This document shows, in pieces, positions 15,633-23,465 of a DNA stretch of 33,591 bases. The stretch spans positions 1 through 33,591 of the forward strand of contig CANQMM010000012.1 in the NCBI GenBank assembly GCA_947624955.1, given 5' to 3'. Source of the stretch: an uncultured Bacilli bacterium (GTDB lineage Bacteria; Bacillota_I; Bacilli_A; RF39; UBA660). A model generated the notes under the pieces. The model had not been told where the DNA came from. It made no database searches and worked only from the letters and a program-made list of their open reading frames with translations. Both the position numbers and the translations under genes were made by a program. The first letter of the stretch is position 1. Every line of letters begins with the position of its first letter.

Positions 15633-15655
15633 CACTTCACAGTGCTTTTTCTTTT
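15631..15655 (+). terminator. Terminator of the rhomboid gene
   Basis: AGCACT-TCAC-AGTGCT (15631-15646) followed by TTTTCTTTT. It overlaps the stop codon. Confidence 0.8.
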
Positions 15656-15659
15656 GAAT

Positions 15660-15688
15660 TTGACAAATATGCGGGGGGGGGGTATCCT
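15660..15688 (+). promoter_or_regulatory. Phase-variable promoter with a G10 tract as spacer
   Basis: Consensus TTGACA (15660-15665) and TATCCT (15683-15688) are exactly 17 bases apart. Ten of those bases are an uninterrupted G run (15673-15682). Gain or loss of a G would change the spacer length and so the promoter strength. The predicted start is near 15695, 23 bases before the ATG. Confidence 0.75.
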
Positions 15689-15718
15689 AGTCATAGAAAG
15701 ATAAAGGTGACTAGGATA
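15683..15718 (+). repeat. 11-bp inverted repeat spanning -10 box to start codon
   Basis: TATCCTAGTCA (15683-15693) and TGACTAGGATA (15708-15718) are perfect inverse complements with a 14-base centre that holds the ribosome binding site AAAGG. The left arm is the -10 box and lies upstream of the predicted transcript start. The right arm reaches the first base of the ATG. Confidence 0.85.
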
Positions 15719-17268
15719 TGAATAAGAAAGTAGTAATATTAGGAATACTTGCAGTATGTTTATCAATATCTATAGGTATTGGTTTTTCTTATGCTGTTTG
15801 GACACAAACTGAAAAACAAAATGATATGAATGTTTTTGAGTCTGGTTGCTTTAAAATAGAAATAACTGAAGAAAAGGATATTATCGATTTATCAAATCAA
15901 TATCCTATTTTAGATGAAGGCGGGAAAAAACTAACTCCCTATACTTTTACCGTAAAAAATAATTGTAGCTTATATGCTAGTTATGCAGTTAATTTAGAAA
16001 AATTAGCAGGTTCAGATTTAGATAATCAATATATTAAAGTTATGCTAAATAACAAACGTCCACAATTATATAACTATTATAATATAACAACTAAGGAAGA
16101 TGATAGTTCAGTAGACTCTAGAACATTAACAACTGATGGATTAGGTGACGGAGAAACTAGAACATATACATTAAGAATATGGATAGATGAGAGTGGAACA
16201 AATGAAACAGTAGGAAATAAGAGATTTTCTTCTAAGATTGTTATTAAATCAGTAGCGACATATCAAAGTGGAGCAGAGTACATAGCAAGTTTATTAGAAA
16301 GTAATAAAGAAACAATGATTAATGACGACCCCGATGAAAATGTCAGATATATAGGAGCCACTCCAAACAATTACGTAACATTCAATGATGAACCTTGGCG
16401 GATAATTGGTGTCTTTGATATGTTTGAATGTGAGGATGATGCCACCGTTGAAACCTATACAACTAAATGTTCAACTAAAAAACTATTAAAACTAATCAGA
16501 AATGAGTCAATAGGAGAATACTCGTGGGACAGTAGTGATGTTTCAGTAAATGGCGGAAACGGAATAAATGAGTGGAGTACATCGGCGATTCAAGTAGCAT
16601 TAAATGGGGCATATTATAATAGTGAAAACGGAACTTGTTATGGAGGATACAATTTATTGCCAAAGAAATGTGACTTTACAGTAGAAAATCATAATTCTAC
16701 AAAAGGATTAGATGAAATAACAAGGACCCAAGTAGCAAAAGTTATATGGAATACCGGAACGATTAGCGGTATATGGGATGGCAATCAATCTAAATATACA
16801 GTACAAATATTTTATGAAGCAGAACGGAGCAACAACAGTGGTGAGTGGGCATGTAATAGTGGGACAACATATTGTAATGATAATCTTCCAAGAACAACAA
16901 AATGGATAGGAAAAGTAGGACTAATGTACCCAAGTGACTATGGATTAGCTACAGGATCAGGTAATTCAAAAGATAGAAACTCTTGTTTACAAAAAGCAAT
17001 ATTTACGTGGGCTGATTCAAGTTTTGCTGATTGTAAAGCAAATGATTGGTTGTTTAATAGTTCCGAACAATGGACAATGACCCCAGCAACTTATTCATCT
17101 CAAGCTACAGTTGTTTTTAGGGTACGCAATAACGGTATTATACACGATCATTCTGCAAATTTTGCATATGGTATTAGACCAGTAGTTTATTTAAAATCAG
17201 ATATTAAAATTATTCACGATGATGCTCATATTGGCAGTGTGGAACATCCCTATGAATTAACATTTTAA
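15718..17268 (+). CDS. Exported surface protein, TasA-like N-terminus and DUF6273-like C-terminus
   Basis: 516 residues. The N-terminal signal/anchor (about 5-27) ends in a SipW-type context (GIGFSYAVWTQTEKQNDMNVF). A beta-rich segment of about 140 residues follows, like TasA/camelysin-type fibre proteins (VKNNCSLYASYAVNLEKL, RTYTLRIWIDESGTN). The C-terminal 330 residues start with a VTFNDEPWRIIGVF motif. They end in WTMTP and GIRPVVYLKSDIKI, then SVEHPYELTF, the pattern I associate with DUF6273-type lectin-like domains common in gut Firmicutes surface proteins. Many cysteines suggest an extracellular location. Codons favour AGA, GGA and ATA more than the neighbouring genes, compatible with transfer. 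Family names are from pattern memory; the switchable promoter supports a surface role. Confidence 0.6.
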   Translation: MNKKVVILGILAVCLSISIGIGFSYAVWTQTEKQNDMNVFESGCFKIEITEEKDIIDLSNQYPILDEGGKKLTPYTFTVKNNCSLYASYAVNLEKLAGSDLDNQYIKVMLNNKRPQLYNYYNITTKEDDSSVDSRTLTTDGLGDGETRTYTLRIWIDESGTNETVGNKRFSSKIVIKSVATYQSGAEYIASLLESNKETMINDDPDENVRYIGATPNNYVTFNDEPWRIIGVFDMFECEDDATVETYTTKCSTKKLLKLIRNESIGEYSWDSSDVSVNGGNGINEWSTSAIQVALNGAYYNSENGTCYGGYNLLPKKCDFTVENHNSTKGLDEITRTQVAKVIWNTGTISGIWDGNQSKYTVQIFYEAERSNNSGEWACNSGTTYCNDNLPRTTKWIGKVGLMYPSDYGLATGSGNSKDRNSCLQKAIFTWADSSFADCKANDWLFNSSEQWTMTPATYSSQATVVFRVRNNGIIHDHSANFAYGIRPVVYLKSDIKIIHDDAHIGSVEHPYELTF

Positions 17269-17282
17269 CGAAAAGTATATGT

Positions 17283-17313
17283 AAATTTGACACGGAAATG
17301 TGTCAAATTTTTT
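17283..17313 (+). terminator. Terminator of the surface protein gene
   Basis: AAATTTGACAC (17283-17293), 6-base loop, GTGTCAAATTT (17300-17310), then T. Perfect 11-bp stem. Confidence 0.85.
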
Positions 17314-17341
17314 ATGCTTTTTCAGAAATTCACTTAGAAAA

Positions 17342-17385
17342 AAAGGAAATTGGTACCTCGACCGAGAATATATAAAGTGAAAGGG
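17342..17385 (+). repeat. Shared upstream motif, copy A (before the Rpn-like gene)
   Basis: Contains TTGGTACCTCGACCGAGAA (17350-17368), identical to 30694-30712. The flanks are also similar: AAAGGAA before it, and an ATATA tract, AGTGAA and a GGGA after it. It lies between a terminator and the start of an accessory gene in both places. Confidence 0.8.
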
Positions 17386-17418
17386 ATATATTTCTCTTTC
17401 TAGAAACGGAGGTGAAAT

Positions 17419-18300
17419 ATGTCTAAAAAAATTATACCTTTATGGCATGATGAAATATTTAATACTATCTTTAATAATGAAGATAATATCGATTTATTAG
17501 AAGAGTTGATTGCCATCTTGTTCCAAAGAGATATTAATGAGATTAGAGGTAAAGCTAAATTACTATCCCGTAATCTTTATCGCGTTAAAAGGGGCGATGC
17601 TAAAAAAGAAGTCGATATTTTAGTTGATGTTGATGGTGAAAAGTTTAACATCGAAATTGAAGATTGTTATGATGAAGCCACCTTAAAAAAAGATTACTCT
17701 TATGCTTGTAATATCCACTCTCGTCAAGCCAAAAGAGGAATCAAGAATTATAATACCATCAAAGCTACTAATCAGCTAATAGTATTTATCAAAGGATTAC
17801 ACCAAGGAACAGTATTAAGTAGATATCCCTTTAAGAATGAAAACTCTAAAGAGATATTAAGTGACTCAATGCGGATATATCTACTTGATGTGGAACAAGG
17901 AATGTGTTATGATAAAAATACCAATAAAATAATTCAGATATGCCACGCTTTAACAGCTGAAACAGAAGAAGAATTTAAAAGCGCAATGAAAGGAGTATTT
18001 AGTAATATGGAAAAAGATAAGAGATTAGTAGAAAGTGATTTAGCGATAAGTATGGATCCAGATGACTATAGTATGACATTTGATTTATCCCATGAAGAGT
18101 TATTAAGAAATACTATAGAAGATCGGGCTTTAAAAAAAGGCGAGACAATAGGTCTTAAAAAAGGCGAATCTATAGGTCTTAAAAAAGGTGCGGCTAGAAA
18201 ACAAGAAGAGATAGCTAGAGCCATGATCAAAGACAAAGTAGATAAGAATATCATCGCCAAGTACACCAAATTGCCTTTATCAAAAATTATGATGTTGTAA
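17419..18300 (+). CDS. Rpn-like / PD-(D/E)XK nuclease family protein
   Basis: 293 residues. The N-terminal nuclease core has the PD-(D/E)XK pattern in KEVDILVDVDGEKFNIEIE (about 72-90), followed by QAKRGIKNY. The C-terminal part has two to three near-identical 8-residue repeats (LKKGETIG, LKKGESIG, LKKGAARK) and a terminal helical segment, typical of recombination-promoting nuclease/transposase (Rpn) proteins. Family members promote recombination or act in phage defence. The ribosome binding site is GGAGG. The 24-base repeats (about 18129-18190) can expand or contract in frame. No terminal inverted repeats of an insertion sequence are seen. Confidence 0.8.
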   Translation: MSKKIIPLWHDEIFNTIFNNEDNIDLLEELIAILFQRDINEIRGKAKLLSRNLYRVKRGDAKKEVDILVDVDGEKFNIEIEDCYDEATLKKDYSYACNIHSRQAKRGIKNYNTIKATNQLIVFIKGLHQGTVLSRYPFKNENSKEILSDSMRIYLLDVEQGMCYDKNTNKIIQICHALTAETEEEFKSAMKGVFSNMEKDKRLVESDLAISMDPDDYSMTFDLSHEELLRNTIEDRALKKGETIGLKKGESIGLKKGAARKQEEIARAMIKDKVDKNIIAKYTKLPLSKIMML

Positions 18301-18307
18301 TCAAAAG

Positions 18308-18331
18308 AAGCTTTCAGTCGAAGGCTTTTTT
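18308..18331 (+). terminator. Terminator of the Rpn-like gene
   Basis: AAGCTTTC (18308-18315), AGTC loop, GAAGGCTT (18320-18327), then T. It sits between converging genes and may serve both. Confidence 0.7.
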
Positions 18332-19052
18332 AATAATTTTCTTTATCTTTAAAATTTTCAAGAAAAGTCCAATAAGCAGTATAAGATATATCTTCTTTTA
18401 TTTTTTTATATTTCATCCCATAGTTATTTAATATATCTTTAATTAAATATTCCGTTAAATAAGGATTTCTAACTAATAATGGTCCAAGTAAATAAGTCCC
18501 AATAAAGTTATTGACTCTGATACCTTCCACTTTCATTTTAGGTTTAAAGCCCGTACCAACATCGACTTTAAATATTCCCTCTTCATAATTATCAATTACA
18601 GTTTCCCGGTTTTGCATCCCAATGATATCTTTATTTATTACATCACTTGTATAAAATTGCTCACCGATAATTCTAAATTCAATTTGGCGACCCACATAAG
18701 GAGCGATATCTAAACCCTCGTATTCATTATCTTGATAAATAAATTTCTTGCCAAAAATTGCCACTGTATCCCCGGTTACAATTAGATACTTATTAGATTT
18801 CACATAATCTTGTAAACTTTCTTTATTACTAATTAAACTATCCAATACTAATTTCGCATTTTCGGCAGTCCCTGAGCCAATATAACAAATATCATACTTG
18901 GCAAAATCTATAATATCTTCTAAACTTAAGAAATCGACTACTACTTTAAGGCCTTGGTACTCTAATTGCTTTACTAATGCTCTAATATTTCCATTATCCC
19001 CATAAAGATTCATTAAATCGTAGTATAAATGAGCCACTCTAATTGTTTTCAT
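18330..19052 (-). CDS. GatD-like glutamine amidotransferase-fold protein, catalytic residues lost
   Basis: Normal GatD supplies ammonia from glutamine to MurT, which amidates the D-Glu of lipid II. This protein of about 240 residues aligns along its length with GatD: LYYDLMNLYGDNGNI at the start, YIGSGTAENAKL, and GTYLLGPLLVRNPYLTEYLI. The nucleophile motif ICGGYQ is replaced by VTGDTV (Thr93 where Cys is expected). The catalytic His of GTYLHG is replaced by Leu189. Glutaminase activity is therefore not expected. I chose ATG 19052 because GAGGAGG lies 9 bases upstream; a TTG at 19070 would include the site itself. It overlaps the MurT-like gene by 14 bases. Confidence 0.85.
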   Translation of the reverse strand: MKTIRVAHLYYDLMNLYGDNGNIRALVKQLEYQGLKVVVDFLSLEDIIDFAKYDICYIGSGTAENAKLVLDSLISNKESLQDYVKSNKYLIVTGDTVAIFGKKFIYQDNEYEGLDIAPYVGRQIEFRIIGEQFYTSDVINKDIIGMQNRETVIDNYEEGIFKVDVGTGFKPKMKVEGIRVNNFIGTYLLGPLLVRNPYLTEYLIKDILNNYGMKYKKIKEDISYTAYWTFLENFKDKENY

Positions 19053-20385
19053 TATCATTTTCCTCCTCAATTTTTTTCGTCAGAAGTTCTGTCATATCGA
19101 AACACACCATCGTATAAATAGTTCCTTTACTCTTTGTTTTAATAATGTCGATAATCTTATCTAAATCATCAACTAATATAATTTTATTACGGTCAATCCC
19201 CGCATATGAAAGTCTTGTTGCAACATCGTATCTAAATCTCCCAATACAAATAATCTTGTCGATTGATGGCTCATCGAGTAATTCAAAATCGACATCATAT
19301 AACCAAGATAAATCGATTGACTTATATCTTCTGGAAACATTATCAAATCCTAGTACAACGCTTTTTGCCTCTTGACTATCCTTAATATATTTTAATGATT
19401 GATAATAACTTAAATTATTTTCGTTTTTACTTTCTAGCATTATAACATTACGTTTACCAAGCTTATAAGTTTTTCCTCTTCTAGTTATCATTTTATGCTC
19501 ATTGATCGATTTTAATATATCTTCCTCTTTAAATCCTAAACATCTAACTAAAGCATATGCTGCTAAAGTATAATATACCGCATAGATGACATCTTTATTT
19601 AAATAGACATCATGCCCATTAATCTGCATTGTATGTTCTTTTAAATTAACCTTCCTCGCTTCATAATCGACCGGATTACGACTAAAATCGTGGTTAGGAC
19701 ATTCATAATTACCAATATGACCATAATGATAATAATTATAATTTAATTTGCGATGACATTTAGGACAATATTGAAAATCTACACAGTTTAATCTTGGTTT
19801 TTTGTAGGAGTCCGGCATTTTCGCTACCCCATAAGTTACGACATTTTTAAATTGATCTCTTAAAGTATTAACTTTGACATCATCCGCATTGATAACCAAT
19901 TGCGTATCATTACCGATTGCTTCAACTATATCTTTAAAAACTACTTCGTAAGTACCATTTCTTCCCGGTTGGTCTCTTGTGATATTCGTTATTACTAAAT
20001 GCGTCATCTGTTTTTTCTCAAAAATTAGTTTTAAATGTCTTTCATCACATTCCAAAAGTAATACATCGTGTTTAAATTTCCCGGATAGCGTAGAGTTATT
20101 TAAAATAAGGGTCATCGCTGCTAATATTCCATTACTATCATCTTCATTATAACAAACATCAAGTCCATTATCTCTTAATATGTGAGCGATTAGCTCCGTT
20201 GTTGATCCCTTGCCGGAAGAGCCTGTTACCGCAATGACATATTTCGGATACTTGATTTTCGTAAGTACGTGCTTATCGATATAATCGTGGACAATTAACC
20301 CCGGAAAAACTCCACCTTTTTTTCCTAATAATCTACATAGTTTCGTCACTAATTTACAAACAAAGACACTTAAAAACAATCGCAT
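19039..20385 (-). CDS. MurT-like Mur ligase
   Basis: About 448 residues with the MurT order: Mur ligase P-loop VTGSSGKGSTT, LECDE, NITRDQ, a zinc ribbon, and the C-terminal domain ending in DLSWLYDVDFE. It departs from standard MurT at several points. The P-loop reads GSSGKG instead of GTNGKT. The ribbon is CPKC...CPNH, with His in place of the last Cys. The FNAYNALAAY motif is IYAVYYTLAAY. KNPAGxN is KNENNLS. With the degenerate GatD partner this suggests altered chemistry or a different acceptor or donor. ATG 20385 follows AAAGGTG. An extended -10 is upstream. Confidence 0.85.
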   Translation of the reverse strand: MRLFLSVFVCKLVTKLCRLLGKKGGVFPGLIVHDYIDKHVLTKIKYPKYVIAVTGSSGKGSTTELIAHILRDNGLDVCYNEDDSNGILAAMTLILNNSTLSGKFKHDVLLLECDERHLKLIFEKKQMTHLVITNITRDQPGRNGTYEVVFKDIVEAIGNDTQLVINADDVKVNTLRDQFKNVVTYGVAKMPDSYKKPRLNCVDFQYCPKCHRKLNYNYYHYGHIGNYECPNHDFSRNPVDYEARKVNLKEHTMQINGHDVYLNKDVIYAVYYTLAAYALVRCLGFKEEDILKSINEHKMITRRGKTYKLGKRNVIMLESKNENNLSYYQSLKYIKDSQEAKSVVLGFDNVSRRYKSIDLSWLYDVDFELLDEPSIDKIICIGRFRYDVATRLSYAGIDRNKIILVDDLDKIIDIIKTKSKGTIYTMVCFDMTELLTKKIEEENDNENN

Positions 20386-20402
20386 AAATATCACCTTTTC
20401 TA

Positions 20403-20411
20403 ATTATATCA
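20403..20411 (-). promoter_or_regulatory. Extended -10 promoter of the MurT/GatD-like operon
   Basis: The minus strand reads TGATATAAT. A weak TTAAGT lies 17 bases further upstream. Confidence 0.6.
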
Positions 20412-20511
20412 TAAATTTCCTACAAACTTAATTAATATACTTATTTTGACATATAATGTCGAAAACTCCCCAAGCAAAATAAATAACCTTATAATATATA
20501 TGGTGAGCGAT

Positions 20512-20739
20512 ATGGAAATATATTATACAAATGAAACTCTTTATGTTAATATCGATGAAATAGTCGATGAATTTAGTATCATCAAACTCCGTCGAAGATT
20601 ATTTAGAATATTGGAAGATTATGGCATTACTAATGTCGAATTAAATGTTTTTGGTCATGATGCGATTAGTAAAAATCTTCTTTTAGACTTATTAAAAGAG
20701 TCCAACCGAAAATACCATACTAATATAAAATTAAAATAA
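20512..20739 (+). CDS. Small STAS-like protein of unknown function
   Basis: 75 residues from the ATG at 20512; an upstream ATG at 20446 is less likely because GGTGAG lies next to the internal start. The predicted order is strand, helix, strand, helix (TLYVNIDE, IIKLRRRLFRILEDYG, NVELNVFG, KNLLLDLLKESNRKY). It resembles a shortened STAS domain such as the anti-sigma antagonist SpoIIAA, but the DSSG phosphorylation site is absent. I do not assign a function. Confidence 0.5.
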   Translation: MEIYYTNETLYVNIDEIVDEFSIIKLRRRLFRILEDYGITNVELNVFGHDAISKNLLLDLLKESNRKYHTNIKLK

Positions 20740-20788
20740 GTATCCAAAACGTTAAAAATATAGTATAATGTTTGAGGAAGTGAAGTAA

Positions 20789-21283
20789 ATGACAAAGTTT
20801 TTAACTATTTTAAGTTTTATTCCTTGGATATTATGCTATTTAAAGTATTGTTTTAATATGACGGCTGAAATTCATCAGCAAATAATTACCTTTGATTGGT
20901 TTAAAAAGAGTTTCTTTAAAATATTTCAATTTGAATCTTTAATTTTATTTGTGGTTTTTGTTTTCTTTGCTAGATATAAAAAAGAACTAGCATATATTAT
21001 GCTCTTTACCGCTATCTGCCTTTATCTTTTTGCTGCTAGTTTCCACGACCAAAGACACCCCAATAAAAAAATTAAATTAAATAATATCAATTATTTCGTT
21101 ATTGTTTTTTCCTTATTACTAGCTGTAGTTCCATTTATCTTCTACTTTAACACTAATCATCCAATAATTACGTATTTAATCTTATTTGGTTATCTTTTCT
21201 TTGCTCGTTTAATTGTGCTAATTGGTCATCTAATTTATAGTTGGCTTCCCAAATTTAGACGCAATAAATTAAAGATTGTCTAA
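20789..21283 (+). CDS. Multi-pass membrane protein of unknown function
   Basis: 164 residues with about four or five hydrophobic segments, an internal charged loop (SFHDQRHPNKKIK) and a basic C-terminus (KFRRNKLKIV). A TATAAT (20764-20769) and the start-proximal GAGGAAGTGAAG support expression. No family motif recognised. Confidence 0.65.
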   Translation: MTKFLTILSFIPWILCYLKYCFNMTAEIHQQIITFDWFKKSFFKIFQFESLILFVVFVFFARYKKELAYIMLFTAICLYLFAASFHDQRHPNKKIKLNNINYFVIVFSLLLAVVPFIFYFNTNHPIITYLILFGYLFFARLIVLIGHLIYSWLPKFRRNKLKIV

Positions 21284-21354
21284 AAAATAATATCTTTTAT
21301 CTATTTCACGTAAAATAAACTATAGATAAGCAACAAATATTAATCAACTAATGC

Positions 21355-21383
21355 TTGTTATTATCTATTTTTTTTGATACAAT
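21355..21383 (+). promoter_or_regulatory. SigA promoter of rpsB-tsf
   Basis: TTGTTA (21355-21360), 17 bases, TACAAT (21378-21383). It leaves an untranslated leader of about 107 nt. Confidence 0.75.
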
Positions 21384-21400
21384 ACGAATGGCTTATAAAA

Positions 21401-21490
21401 AGCAAATAGACATATTTGTGGATTTTGACTCTCGAGTGCCGAAGAGGTGAGGGCAGAAGTTGAAGCAAATAGATGTATAACGAAGGAGGT
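21401..21490 (+). promoter_or_regulatory. Structured rpsB leader with two exclusive folds
   Basis: AGCAAATAGA occurs twice (21401-21410 and 21464-21473). The segment ACATATTTG (21410-21418) can pair with the first copy as a small hairpin. It can also pair with the second copy plus ATGT (to 21476), closing a domain that contains GAGTGCC and GAGGTGAGGGCA. The second fold ends just before the ribosome binding site GAAGGAGGT. This suggests translational feedback by S2 or another signal; the ligand is unknown. Confidence 0.5.
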
Positions 21491-21496
21491 ATTTTT

Positions 21497-22480
21497 ATGG
21501 CCGTAGTTTCATTAAGTTACTTACTTGAAGCTGGAGTTCATTTTGGTCATCAAACTAAAAGATGGAATCCCAAAATGAAAGAGTATATTTTTACAACGAG
21601 AGATGACATTTATATTATCGATTTGCAAAAGACTGTTGCTAAAATCGAAGAAGCATATGCGGAAATTAAACGCATTGCGGATAATGGAGGAACTTTCCTA
21701 TTTGTTGGTACCAAAAAACAAGCCAACGAAGCTGCTAAAGAGACAGCTGAACGTTCTAACTCCTATTATGTAACTGAAAGATGGTTAGGTGGAACATTAA
21801 CCAATTTCCGTACTATTAGAAGAAGAGTTAAACGTCTTGAAGATATTGAAAAGATGGAAGCCGACGGTACATTTGAAGTATTACCTAAAAAAGAAGTTAT
21901 TGGTTTAAGAAAAGAATATGAAAAATTAAATAAAATTCTTGGTGGTATTAGAGAAATGTATAAACTACCACAAGCAATGATTATTGTTGATCCTAAAAAA
22001 GAAATCAATGCCATTAGAGAAGCTAGAAAATTAAATATTCCGGTATTTGGTATCGTTGATACTAACTGTGACCCTGATGATGTCGATTATGTTATTCCTG
22101 GTAATGACGACGCTGTTAGAGCTGTTAAAGTTGTTTTAGGCGTTTTAGGTAACGCAATTTGCGAATCTAAAGGATTAGAAATTTTAGACTTTGTTACTGA
22201 AGAAGACAAAAAAGCTGCAACTAATGAAGAGAAAAAAGCTAAGAAAGAACAACCTGAAAGAGAAGAAACTTTAGAAGAAGCTATTGAAATAGCTAAAAAT
22301 GAGATAGCTTTAGAAAATGCCGAAGCTGAAAAAGAAGCGGCCGTTGAAGAACCTGTAAAAGAAGATACTGATTATTCTAGTAAAACTTTAACTGAATTAA
22401 AAAGTCTTGCCAAAGAACACGGTATTAAAGGTTACTCAACAATGAAAAAAGACGAATTAATTGCTATTTTATCTAAATAG
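21497..22480 (+). CDS. rpsB: 30S ribosomal protein S2
   Basis: 327 residues. The S2 core is standard: [70 protein letters not shown]. Start is ATG 21497 behind GAAGGAGGT rather than the in-frame ATG at 21473, which lies in the leader. It carries an unusual C-terminal extension: an acidic, lysine-rich linker from about 230, then a terminal domain of about 35 residues ([20 protein letters not shown]...) resembling a SAP/Rho N-terminal nucleic-acid-binding fold. tsf follows 19 bases later. Confidence 0.97.
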   Translation: MAVVSLSYLLEAGVHFGHQTKRWNPKMKEYIFTTRDDIYIIDLQKTVAKIEEAYAEIKRIADNGGTFLFVGTKKQANEAAKETAERSNSYYVTERWLGGTLTNFRTIRRRVKRLEDIEKMEADGTFEVLPKKEVIGLRKEYEKLNKILGGIREMYKLPQAMIIVDPKKEINAIREARKLNIPVFGIVDTNCDPDDVDYVIPGNDDAVRAVKVVLGVLGNAICESKGLEILDFVTEEDKKAATNEEKKAKKEQPEREETLEEAIEIAKNEIALENAEAEKEAAVEEPVKEDTDYSSKTLTELKSLAKEHGIKGYSTMKKDELIAILSK

Positions 22481-22499
22481 GATAGAAAGGGTAGAGAAT

Positions 22500-23378
22500 A
22501 TGATTAGTGCAAGTTTAGTAAAAGAATTACGGGAAAAATCCGGAGCCGGTATGATGGATTGCAAAAAAGCTCTTGAAGCTACTAATGGTGATTTAACCGC
22601 CGCAATCGATTGGTTAAGAGAAAAAGGTATTGCTAAAGCCATCAAAAAAGAAAGCCGTATTGCTGCTGAAGGTTTAGCTAATATTTATGTCGATGGTAAC
22701 AAAGCCGTTATCTTAGAAGTTAATTCCGAAACTGACTTTGTTAGTAAAAATGCGGAATTTAAAGCAATGATTGATGAAATCGGTAATGCCGTTTTAAAAA
22801 GTGACGCTACAACTGTCGAAGAAGCTTTAACTCTTCCATCTAGTGAAGGAACAGTAAATGACCTTATCGTGGCTAAAACTGCTAAGATTGGGGAAAAATT
22901 ATCTCTAAGAAGATTAGCAGTAGTTACCAAAAATGCTGATGACAACTTCGGCGCTTATCTCCATATGGGTGGTAAGATTGCCGTTTTAACTGTTGTTAAT
23001 GGTGCTTCTGAAGAAGTTGCTAAAGATGTAGCTATGCAATCTGCAGCGATGAAAGCTGAATATGTCTTTAAAGAAGATGTTCCTGTTGATGTCGTTGAAA
23101 GAGAAAAAGAAGTTTTAACTAACGAAGCGATGAACGAAGGTAAGCCAGCTGACATTGCAGCTAAAATGGTTGAAGGACGCATCAACAAATTTTATAAAGA
23201 AGTTTGTCTATCTCTTCAAGCCTTCATTAAAGATGGCGACATCGATGTTGATACTTACGTTAAGAATAATCACGGTAAATTAATTAGTGCTACTCGTTAT
23301 GAAGTCGGCGAAGGTATGGAAAAACGTAATGATAACTTTGCTGAAGAAGTAATGGCTCAAGTAGCTGCTAGTAAATAA
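22500..23378 (+). CDS. tsf: Elongation factor Ts
   Basis: Nucleotide exchange factor for EF-Tu. It has 292 residues. It starts with the UBA-like domain (LVKELREKSGAGMMDCKKALEATNGD), then the EF-Tu contact EVNSETDFVSKNAEF (TDFV motif), and the core including LHMGGKIAVLTVV. ATG 22500 follows AGAAAGG and gives the conserved N-terminus without extension. Co-transcribed with rpsB and ended by a strong terminator. Confidence 0.97.
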   Translation: MISASLVKELREKSGAGMMDCKKALEATNGDLTAAIDWLREKGIAKAIKKESRIAAEGLANIYVDGNKAVILEVNSETDFVSKNAEFKAMIDEIGNAVLKSDATTVEEALTLPSSEGTVNDLIVAKTAKIGEKLSLRRLAVVTKNADDNFGAYLHMGGKIAVLTVVNGASEEVAKDVAMQSAAMKAEYVFKEDVPVDVVEREKEVLTNEAMNEGKPADIAAKMVEGRINKFYKEVCLSLQAFIKDGDIDVDTYVKNNHGKLISATRYEVGEGMEKRNDNFAEEVMAQVAASK

Positions 23379-23385
23379 TTCATTG

Positions 23386-23411
23386 GACACTTGATGACAA
23401 GTGTCTTTTTT
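23386..23411 (+). terminator. Terminator of rpsB-tsf
   Basis: GACACTTG (23386-23393), ATGA loop, CAAGTGTC (23398-23405), six T. Confidence 0.9.
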
Positions 23412-23435
23412 ATGCTATTCTAAAAAATTCATTCA

Positions 23436-23444
23436 TGATATAAT
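23436..23444 (+). promoter_or_regulatory. Extended -10 promoter of the thioredoxin-like gene
   Basis: TGATATAAT, 22 bases before the ATG at 23466. The -35 region is weak. Confidence 0.5.
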
Positions 23445-23465
23445 AATTATGAAAGAGTGGTTCAA

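Noticed and set aside
15673-15682. G10 tract as a sequencing or assembly artefact
   Set aside because: It cannot be excluded from sequence alone, but its exact fit in a 17-base spacer between good hexamers argues for function, so I kept it as a finding.
17350-17368. The shared GGTACC motif as a T-box remnant
   Set aside because: It resembles the T-box core only in TGGTACC; there is no stem I, specifier or competing terminator at either site.
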